DNA from: Ficedula albicollis
Taxonomy: Eukaryota > Chordata > Aves > Passeriformes > Muscicapidae
DNA: 64,000 bases
Direction of reading: 5' to 3'
Assembly (NCBI RefSeq): GCF_000247815.1
Contig: NC_021680.1
Span: 6,426,469-6,490,468 of the forward strand
The position numbers and the translations under genes are program-made. The notes beneath the pieces were generated by a model that worked only from the letters and a program-made list of their open reading frames with translations, ran no database searches and had not been told where the DNA came from. Positions 29,901 to 64,000 of the stretch are shown one piece after another (the stretch's first letter is position 1; every line of letters begins with the position of its first letter).

Positions 29901-32900
29901 ACATATCTCAATGACAAAGATGATCTCTCTGAAAGACTACTTTAGGTTAATACAAGATAATTTAAAAGCAGCTTGCCTGGTTTGTAGCAAGATCACATCA
30001 TTAAACAGTGAAGAGTGAGAAAGTGTAGATATTTGCCATTAGTTCCTCCTTATAACCTTAACTTTATGTTCTAATGAAAGGAAATATTGGTATTGGTTTA
30101 ATGATAAATAAGATCATGATGATGTTCTTTTGAAGTCCATTCCAACTCTGCATTTGTTCATGAAAGCAGTTTAATTCAAAAGTGCCACCCTTGTCTCAGT
30201 TAATCTATGAACACTCCCTTGAACAATTAAGTTGTCCATAGAACACGATAATCTGTAGGTTTTGCTCTATTTTTCTCTTTCCTTTTTTAGCCTCTGTGAA
30301 CATCATGCATGCTCCCCTTCAGGGACCTTTGGGTCTTACCAGGACAGTAGTTTGCTTGTGATTCATATGTGAATGTCAGAAAATATGGACACTTGGTGAT
30401 GATTTCAGGGATATGATGTTACTCTCATCCTTTTATGCTTTTTACATTTTTATAATCACTTTATCTGGCATAATATTAAAGAGCATTGCAAATAACATCT
30501 ATTTGGAGTGATTACTCTTTCACAAGACTGTCTGGCAGATTGCAGGCATTTCCAGATGTTCTGATTTACAAGTACTGTTGCTCATCTTATTAAATTAAAT
30601 GCATTTAATACAGGACCAGACCACCTTAAAAATAAACAACCACCGCATAATAGGTAAATGCAAGCAAAGATTATCTTTACTTACAAAATCTGTCTGTGGA
30701 AAACTGGAGTAGAATATTGACTGAATAACTGACATATCAGTTCTGCTACAGACACAGAAATTATAACTCTCAAAATATTTGATTTTGTTGTTGTTGTTAA
30801 AATACAACAGATTTAATTTGAAGTCTCAGTCTTCTGAGAACATCTGTCAATAGAAGAGGGCTACCTAACCTGTGACCATTCAGGCAATAGCAATGGTTGT
30901 TTTTCATGCCAGTATCTCTCAAAGAGGATCTACAGCTCACTTGGAATATGGGGACACAGGATATAATACTCCAGGTGAAAATGTATAATAACTCATAAAA
31001 AATAAGAATTCATGGCATGTAGGCAATGCTTTGTTCACGTATTCATAGAGAGCTTTTTTGATCTCTGTATGAGAACACTAAGTCTCATTTTATTAATTAA
31101 TATGATTAAGTTAATAATATTATTATATGCCAACAATCTTTTAAACACTATTAATACCTATTCCTTTTGTGCTGAACACAATACTTAAAAAAATGGAATT
31201 TCATCCCAGAAGTTCAGAACTATGCTCAAACCTGTAACTGCAGGCTTCCTTGCTAAGTAGCAGAGCTTTTTGGTGCTCTATGTTCTGATAGCTTAAGAGA
31301 AATCGAAACAAAAGAATGAAATCCCAATTACATTTTTTAAAAGTACCTGTCCACTGTTTCAGCAAATATGGACTCTGATTCTAGTTTCTGTTTTGCAGGT
31401 GTCCCAGTGTGCTGTGGGCTTGAGGGTGCATTGGTAAGTGCTCATGTACTCGAACTGGCTGCTCAGGATGTTATCAGGAGTTGTTGACAGCTCCCACTTG
31501 AACTAAATCCATACATCCATGGTGTAAAGTAAGCATGACCTGGTGTTTGTGGATTCCCTTTCTGGTTTAAATGTACCACAGGTCTGCCTGTGACTCCTGC
31601 AGGTTTGGTACTGCTGAGTCACTCATGCTCATGGACATCTCTGACCCAGGGAATTTTTGTCTCTGTGACCACCATTTGAAACCTGCAAGTGCTCATGGCA
31701 CCATCTGATATTCATGGCAAGTCTCACTGGGCCACCTACAGTCCAAGGCTTCTGGTGCCAGTGGGTCCTTCCTTTGGCACCACTATTCTGTCACTGTCCC
31801 CTCCCATGGAGCAACAAGGGCTCCTCCAGTTAATCCTGCCAGGTAAAACTCTGGGTTTTTTGGTAGCAGCGTTCATATATTCAAGAATACTTCTCCATCA
31901 CGGGTTTTGGTGTGGTACCAGTGCATTCCTTGTAAGATAATATATAAGATTGTGAGCCAGAGGAACTCCCTGTTCTTCTCCCAGGAGCACATTGCAGAAC
32001 AGGTCCTAAAATCCAAGCACAAACACCTTTGTCTGTAATGGAATGGAGTTTATCTGGAGAGAGTTTGTAAAACTGGAAAAAACAGCTCAATAACCAACCC
32101 TCTCGTAAGGGAAACCATTATGAAAGTGCTATTTACCATGATGTTATATTGGAAGGTGTTTAATAGCTTCCAAAACTAATTTTTAGATAACCTATACAGA
32201 AAATGGTGTTGGACTCCTTTCCTGTAATTGCACATTTGTCTTTGTTATATTTACCTCTAATGACACCCCAACAGAGGAGTACCCTGGAGAAAGAGTTGAA
32301 AGAGCAAAATGAAGTTTTTCTGTGTAAGCAGCAAACTCCTGCCGAATGAAAAAAGGCCCATTTGAGAGGAAAAGCAAACAGATCTGGAAGTGTATTGAGG
32401 CTAATTCCTGGCAGTAAAGATAGGCTGAAGAGGACTTGAAAGGAAAAAGTAGCTACTTGTGTTTGTAGACTAAGATCAAGGTCTTTGTAGCAGTACTCAG
32501 AGTTATTGTGAGGGGGGGGAAGGATTTGCTATAGTCAGAGGAAAGGTTATTGCTGTCATTGAGAGGGGGCTAAGAAGTTGATGCTCAGGTACATAAAGCT
32601 CAGACTTCGACTTCAGTGTAATTGGGACCAAATATCTTATTTGAAGATGTTGTCTGGATGTGTATCTGAGTATTGGAAGCATTTGTTGAAAAGCACAAAT
32701 GATGACAGAAAAGTAGGGTTTGGGGTTTGCCAAGTGGAACAAACATCCATCGTGTTTATCTCAGCTCAGCTTTAGGTGGTCAAAGAACTCTGTCACAATA
32801 CTGCAAAAACTTGTGGAAATGGGCAATTTACTCACACAGCTCTAAACCATGAACATGTCTCAGACTTTAGCATGACTGGTTTAAATTCCAGTTTCAGGCT

Positions 32901-35900
32901 GGAGATTTGGTGATTGTTATTTTCTATTAGTTCCTTTCTAGCGCACGAGATGGGAGCAAAGCCAGTGCTGTGTGATTTATTTTGATAACCAGCAGGGCTT
33001 TGTAAACAAAAAGGGGCTAATCTGGTGGTGCTGAATTTCACTGCTGAACCTGACTGCCCCAAAACCAGCTTTACTTCTCCAAAAAGCTGATTCTCAGCCA
33101 AGTTTAGCCTGTTTCCATTAGCTGCTCTGCTGGTGTGTTTTTACACGGTAATTCATTCTGCAGCGGGCCCTTCTGTCCTGTTTATCATTTTCAAATCTAT
33201 ATCAGGACCATTTGGGTTACATCAGCTCTAAGTAAAACTTAGCTTTTGCTATTACTTGTATCTGCTGAGAAGTTTTCTATGATTAAGAGAGATTTTGATT
33301 AGCTGAGGTGCTCCATTTGAAGGCAGTTGGAATTTTTAGCAAGGTTGTGACTGGCTTTCATTAGATGTGACTTTTTGGTAATTGCTGATGGCTCTTTGCC
33401 TGTCTGTAGTAAAGCTACTACAGATAGTAAACACACCATGATATTACCTCGCTGTGCATTTGGGCTGGTGAACACAAACCACTTCTGTCTTAGAGCCTCA
33501 TCTATTAAAGGACAACATTGTTTATGCATCCAAAAATTTTCAAAACATGAGCTGTGAAACATTAGCGGTAATATTTTGGCACAGGCTTTGCAGGGTTACA
33601 CCCAACTTGAGGTTCTCTATCAGTCTCTGCATCACTGACAGCATTGCAGAGAAACCAGTAAGAAAACCACCAATATTTCCTTTTCAACAAGGCCACAGCA
33701 GCTGAGAAAAGCAGGTTGGCCTGAAGGATTGGGTAAAGAGTGAGTACTGGTGAGCTAATTCTGCTCACAGACAGAGGAGGAAGGATGAGACAGATGAGGA
33801 AGGATGAATAAATTTGATGCAATCAGAGTTATTTACGAGGTTTATATTTAAAGTCCAGTTCTTTTAAGTAGAAGACAAATTGAAGAAGTGATGGATGGGA
33901 GCTGCTAGGATGTCTCAGCAGAAACCGTCTGGTTCTGGTGCAAGGAAGCTTTGTCCTCCCCTGCTTATCACTGGGGCTCCTGTAGTCTCTTCAGTGTGTG
34001 TTTTAATGTTGTTTTCTCATGTTATTTTTGCTTCTTCCATTTCAGTCAGTCATGCAGTGGCACCAGAGAACTCTGCATTTTTCTCTCCAGACATGGGGAA
34101 GTCCTGTTCCTTTGCCTGCTTTATGTGAAGAACACTCTAGTTGTTCCTCTGGTATTTGGGAACTTAGTATTCTCCCAGATTTGTAAACCTCATTTTAACA
34201 TCTACAGCAGTAGATTCCAGAGACAATGCAGCCTAAAACCCTGTGAAGAAACCTTGATGATGTTTGGAACTGGACTTGTTTTTATGCACCACTGTGTTTA
34301 TCAGGGACAGTGGTAATGGGGAATACTCACAGGAATCTTTATTTCAGGGATGCTGGTTGGCTTTGCCTTTGAAGCTGGAGACCCCAAATTAGATACATTC
34401 CTTTTTTTTAAAGCTTTTACATACAACTTTGTGTTTGCTGATGGTTCTGCTACAGTTTTGCATTGCAATAGTTTGGCCTTGCTTGAATTATGGGCTGGGC
34501 AGTGCAGATCTCTTCATACCTCTCAGGTGTTCTCTGTGAGTGGAGTCCTTGAGACACTTCTTGTGATTGAGCAGGAGGGCAAGACTTGATTTGTGTGACT
34601 GTTGTGCAGGAAGCTGTTAAAAGGTGTGGAGGGGAGCTTGCCTCAGTCCTTAGCAATGAGAAGTTATTAATAAGGAAGCCAGCTGCATCTCACTGCATTG
34701 CAAGACTACTTAAGCTATCCAGAACCACAGGAGATTGCAGTGCTTACATACAGTGACAAATAATAGATTCTCTTCTCCTTGCACAGCATTACTTCAGAGC
34801 ACTTCTTAACCTTTGCTCTGTATTCTGAACAGCCCCTTGGTTTGGTGATGTTTGTCATGCCTCCATTATTTAGCTATTCATAAATTAGAATTTGAACCTA
34901 TGCTAGTGCTGAAGAGCATCTTTTTTATCCATATGCCTTTATCTGTAAGCAAGTCTCCTTTGCTTCCCTTTCTAACACTAAACTTATCAAAGCAGAATAA
35001 TCTGGCACCAGTTGTGCACTGAAGATGTGAACATTGAACCCAATGATCTGAGAAGTTAAATGGAAGTTGGTGAAGAGGGTGCTTTAGGTTTCAGACTTCA
35101 TTGTGATGCTGAGGGATGACAATGAGATCCATTTGTTTTTTGGGCTGAATCAAAGCTCTTCACTGAAGCTGACACCAAAAACCACAAGGCTGGAGGAGCC
35201 TTATCTGCCCTCAGGATTCTCCACAGAAACAAATCACGGCACTGCCCAGCAGCCCTCACCCATCCACGCATTTGTACATCCCATATCCTGCCAGAGGTAA
35301 CGGGAAATTTGGGAAATGTGCCGGGTGCCTCCTCTGCACTTTAGCCAGGGGATCCCACAGCCAGTGCTGTGTCCTGCTCCCACCCGTGTGGACGGCGGGA
35401 CAGGCACTGGGATTCCAGCCTCGTAAGATAATCCATGGATTTCAAGTGTTGCACTGTGCCAAGTTTTTATTGGCAGCAGCCTTGGATTGGAGCTGCCAGA
35501 ACTAGAAACGCCTGTGAAGTCAAAGGGCAGCAGAATTCCCCCCTGGGCCCCAGGAGCAGTGTCCTGCCTGTAAGTGCCCTGCCGATGTGGGCAATGACGG
35601 CAGCATTACTCAGCAGCTGGTTTGGTTTCGCACCCACTGTCTGGATCTGACTTGGATGTGGACATTTCCCAGTCAGGCACAGCTGCTCTGGGCTTTGCTG
35701 ACATGTTTTCCCTTTAGTCCTGTGCGTCCAGCACAGGCTCATTACTGTACTCGTGCAGTAGCTTCTTTCTTCAGCCAGTGCGTGAAGGAAAACAAAACCC
35801 CAGTGTATTTCTTCTCTCCAGAGGCTGGCCAGCTGGATCCCTGCAGCAGGTGTGATGGGTATTCCTTACCTGCCTCTGGTTCCTGAACACCTGCCTTGTT

Positions 35901-36867
35901 GGAGGGTGTGAGATACAGAAACCTGATGATGTGGTGGGGTTGGCATTAGGGCATCAGTCGCCTTTAAAGATGCTGGTTGTGAATTTTCCATCCTTTCTGG
36001 CCCCAGTCAGCCCTAGTTTCATCCCTGAACTCCTTTTCCTGCCTTACTCCTTTCCTAGACCATAGATCTGGAAGGATTTTGCAAAGGGCTGTATTTAACA
36101 GGTAGTTTCCTTCAGGCTTTACCAAGAAAGGATTTTTTTTTGAGAGGAAGAGTGAGTCTGGTTGTACTCTGGCAAAGGCTGGGGTTTAGCAGATGTTTTC
36201 CTGGAATACAGGTGTGGGCTGAGTACTCTGGGCACTGCTGTAGCAAGCAGGTGGCTGGGATCCAAGGTTTGCCCACCAGGAGATGAGCCTCAGGACACTT
36301 GTGCCCAGCTGCTGAGATGCCACCAGATGTCACCCCGAAACCACCCCATGAACAAATTCCTTGCTATGGGAGCTAAATCCTCTTTTGCCATCTTCATCGG
36401 ATTTTTTTGCCATCTTCCATAGGGTGCTTGACCCCAGTAGTGTAGTTAATGAAATGTTGCTGTGTTTGCACAGAGGTGAGGGCCAGGAACAGAAAGGCAG
36501 GAGTCTGTGGCACAGGACAGTGTTTCAGGGATAAACAAGCCAGAAGAAAATGCTGCTCCAGAAAAATCCAATAAGCAGTGGGAATGGTTGGCTTGTGCAG
36601 AAGGAAGGTAAGCACAGGCCCAAGGTAGCAGTGGATCATTAACTGTTCATTAATTGCTCTCCTTGAGACCTCCCTTCATTTTTTAAGTACTATTTTTCTG
36701 GTGGTTGTCTTTTAATAAGAACTTAACATTCTGACATACTGCTCTTAGAGTGTTAGTTGTTTGTGATAGGAGGGCATTTGCAAATAGTTTTGTGACAAAT
36801 GATGTGGTGACCCTATCAGTCTTTTATGTGATGGTAGTGAACCTTTAACAGTGCAAATTATTGCTGC

Positions 36868-37036
36868 AGACTAATAGAGAGGCTTGAACAAAATGACTGT
36901 ACAGCCCCGAGACACTGAAAATTGCATCTGAGGTTTGGGCAGCCTTATTCAAGACTAATAGAGAGGCTTGAACAAAGTGACTGTACAGCCCCGAGACACT
37001 GCAAATTGCATCTGAGGTTTGGGCAGCCTTATTCAA
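36868..37036. repeat. 84-base tandem duplication, two copies
   Basis: Copies begin agactaatagagaggcttg at 36868 and 36952 and end cagccttattcaa. They differ at two bases (aaaatgac/aaagtgac and gaaaatt/gcaaatt). Confidence 0.87.
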
Positions 37037-37516
37037 AGTGGTAATAAACACAGTAGAATATTGGTTGTATTTAAAATTTGGATTTATGAAAGCAGGATTT
37101 TTATTGTTTAGTAAACACCCAAGTTCCTGTGGGCACATAAACATGTACTAACCTGCCCTTTGTCTCATAAGTTAGACCAGGAAACTAATGATAAGCAGCA
37201 GATTCTCCAGCCTGTCAGCAACAGGGCCAGGTAGCCTGTGGAGGTAGAGCAGCAGCAGTAGGTACAGTTGCCCAGAGATCTAATTTAACATACTTGCAAC
37301 CTTTTCAATAGCACAGAAAGGAAAGATGTAACACAGCTCAAGATGTCCAATGAAGAGAAGGCCATGGCACAAGGTGTCCTTTACTCAGCACTTCCCTTCT
37401 GAGTCCCTGAGTGAAAACCACCACACTCACCAGATCTCACTGGGCCCTCAGTCCTGGCATCATCTCAGGGTAAGGAACACCTTGCACATGCACAAGCAGC
37501 TCCTCCTGGAAAGCCA

Positions 37517-37685
37517 GGATGAGAAGGCAAACTTGGAGCCATGGCTGTATGTGGCTTCCATCTGGTGACTATTTCTTAAGGTCACATTGGCCTTTACAGG
37601 TGGATGAGAAGGCAAACTTGGAGCCACGGCTGTATGTGGCTTCCATCTGGTGGCTATTTCTTAAGGTCACATTGGCCTTTACAGG
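37517..37685. repeat. 85-base tandem duplication, two copies
   Basis: Copies begin ggatgagaaggcaaacttgg at 37517 and 37602 and end cctttacagg. They differ at a couple of bases. Confidence 0.87.
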
Positions 37686-38309
37686 CTGTCAACTCTGTTG
37701 ACATTTTTTCCTTTCTCACAAAATATGTCAGAGTGAAAATTTTTGTGTTCTGGGAGTGGAATTAGATTCCCTTAAGGACATCACTTTCAGTCTGATTCTC
37801 ATCCTTAAAAGACATTGAGGTAACTACCTGTACCTATTTTAACTTCTCACTTCTTTCCTCATGTATTTTTCATGGGATTTGTCTTCTTTGAGCTGCTTTT
37901 ATTTTTCAAGTCAGTTTTCCAAGAAGCAAACCTGTTCAGTTTGAAGTCTGTAACTCAGATAAATTTGTATAAAGTGTAAAATAATTTTAAGTTGTCCTTG
38001 TTTTGCAGAGCTACTTCACTTGGTGCACTAGAAAAGGAAGAAAAAACAAGGGACAACAAGTGGAGATGTCTAAAGTTAGTTAATAATATACATGAATAGA
38101 GACAAAATTCTACTGGGAGACAATTTGTCCCTGTGGCTAAAAATCTACTTTAAAGCTGGTGATAATCTCTTGCTACACCAGAGTGCCAGGAAGAGGGAGA
38201 AGAGCTGGAGCTACTCCCTGGTTTCCTGGGCACGATACCTTCTGCATTTTCCCTGGCACTTAGGGTAAGAGTTTTAGAAATGAAGTTTTTTCAAAGATAA
38301 AACTCCCAG

Positions 38310-39292
38310 CAGTCTCAAAGGTGATGGGAACCTTTATTTTGATTATTTTTATTGTACTGACATTGTCCTTTTATGCAAACTTAATTGTAAAACACTCTTG
38401 AGATACTGCATAGAAAATACACATAGGAAAAACCACATATATACACGTCCATAAAAATAGAATACATCTTGGCAAAATTACTTGTGTACAGTGTATTGAC
38501 ATTATTGAACCAAACTTACATCATCACCTTTGGAGAAAAATGTTCCATGTGCGTAAAACCCCAGGCCATTTACTGAGCTGGGAGTATGGCAGCCGATATG
38601 GGTTTGGGTTAAATAAATGGCTATACCAGAATGGTAGAGTAAAGACAAGTTATAAAATACCTGCTCTATAAAGTGGAAGAAGCCACTTTGGTTTTTTCTT
38701 CCAAAAAATAGCAACATCTCTACACTTGCATGGAAACCAAAGGTACCAGTTCCAAATTCTTCTGTAGATTCGTTAGCTGCAAACAAACTTTAATGTCATT
38801 TGTTTCAGCATTTGCAACCCTTGGGCACAGTGGCATTTGGTGGGTTCAAGCACACAACATAGTATAGCACAGCCCTAATTCTATTGGGTAATTGATAAGG
38901 AAAACATCTAATAGATATAGAATTTAAATCACTTAGCAACCTTTAAAATATGTAGACCACTTGAAATTATGGGTTGATTTTCTTCAGTTACTTTCAGTGG
39001 AGGCTGCTCCTTGCTTACTGCCTAGACTACATGGATTTCTCTGCTGGTTCTCAGAACATAACTGTGGAAAATGACTACTCCAGTGTAATAAATAAAGCAA
39101 GTGGTAACAGGTCCTCAAATCCACGGATCTTCCTCTTGAGCTGGAACAACGGAACTGGAGAGGCAGCCTCTGGGAAGCAGGGGAGGAGAAGAGAGCATAG
39201 CACCTTTGAAATGCAGTGGTTCCCCCGGCGGGGCAGGCAGCAGTCAGGCTGAAGCAGCAGCAGGGCGAGGCTCAGCTCTGGCTCCTGCAGGC
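38310..39292 (-). other. HMCN1: Probable HMCN1 3' UTR with polyadenylation signals
   Basis: Sequence downstream of the HMCN1 stop codon. Two AATAAA signals on the minus strand (38348-38353 and 38333-38338) are the first close pair I find, giving a 3' UTR of roughly 0.95 kb. A 94-codon open frame at 38502-38786 lies inside it and shows no domain. The cleavage site is inferred. Confidence 0.45.
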
Positions 39293-63591
<24,299 letters not shown>

Positions 63592-63827
63592 CTGTGGGGA
63601 GGTCATCACAAACATTTCTTCTGAGTATTATCCAAGCACAACACTGGAAGAAAACCCTTGTCTGGATCTTCTGGATTGTCTATCTCCATCAATGAAAGTC
63701 AAGCAACTGGCCAATATTACAACTTAATAACACACCCCTATATTAAGTAGCACAACTTTCCTGAACTTCTCCCTGTATATCCCCCTAGCTCCTTACTCTC
63801 TGTGGGGTCACACTGGTAACACACACC

Positions 63828-64000
63828 ATTTCCCTACAATCCCTACAATTGGAAAGCACCTTAGAGCCTATCTCATTCCAACCCCGTGCCATGCACAGGG
63901 ACACCTCTGACTATCCCAGGCTGCTCCAATCCCTGCCCAACCTGGCCTTGGACACTTGCAGGGATGGAGAGTCCTCATCCTGTCTGGACCAGCTGTTGCA
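63828..64000 (-). mobile_element. CR1 LINE 3' end, cut by window edge
   Basis: Minus-orientation CR1: aattggaaagcaccttagag, catgcacagggacacctctg, tatcccaggctgctccaatc, ggccttggacacttgcaggg. Continues past the right edge. Confidence 0.85.

Noticed and set aside
38502..38786. 94-codon minus-strand frame downstream of HMCN1
   Set aside because: It lies between the stop codon and the first AATAAA pair, shows no domain, and is most simply 3' UTR.

Overview
This is a bird nuclear genome window, probably from a songbird. The evidence is split vertebrate genes with GT-AG introns, many CR1 LINE tails, and one LTR whose end resembles passerine endogenous-retrovirus LTRs. Both recognisable genes lie on the minus strand, so the window reads 5' to 3' from right to left. 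The order HMCN1 then PRG4 on one strand matches the known vertebrate arrangement (human 1q31).

Right part (about 38.3-64 kb): the 3' end of HMCN1 (hemicentin-1). I place 26 coding exons covering about the last 1,470 residues. They encode four Ig domains (59.5-63.6 kb), six thrombospondin type-1 repeats each in its own 171-base phase-1 exon (53.9-58.5 kb), a nidogen-like G2F domain in four exons (51.8-53.7 kb), a short linker exon, eight EGF-like domains (40.7-50.5 kb) and the fibulin-type C-terminal domain with the stop codon at 39,293. The 5' part of the gene lies beyond the right edge.

Middle (about 16.7-38.3 kb): intergenic, AT-rich, with no exon I can support. It holds two pure-G tracts and many short two-copy tandem duplications.

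Left part (1 to about 16.7 kb): PRG4 (lubricin, proteoglycan 4). It has a tiny first exon behind a TATA box, a signal-peptide exon, two somatomedin-B exons, a short acidic exon, a large mucin exon of Thr/Pro/Glu repeats, and three hemopexin-like exons. The last hemopexin exons lie beyond the left edge. Both products are secreted: hemicentin-1 into basement-membrane-associated matrix, and lubricin as a mucinous boundary lubricant. They are neighbours but not an operon or a known shared pathway.

The most unusual signals are four homopolymer G tracts (1645, 492, 129 and 172 bases, all G on the plus strand), which look like assembly fill. One breaks the PRG4 mucin exon: that exon is 3,923 bases long, not divisible by 3, although both its introns are phase 1. 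Others are about fifteen imperfect two-copy tandem duplications, a 12-copy 57-base array of identical units, a strongly acidic avian lubricin repeat, a conserved RTRR basic motif in hemicentin and a split PRG4 leader. I see no CRISPR, operon, RNA gene or other new system.
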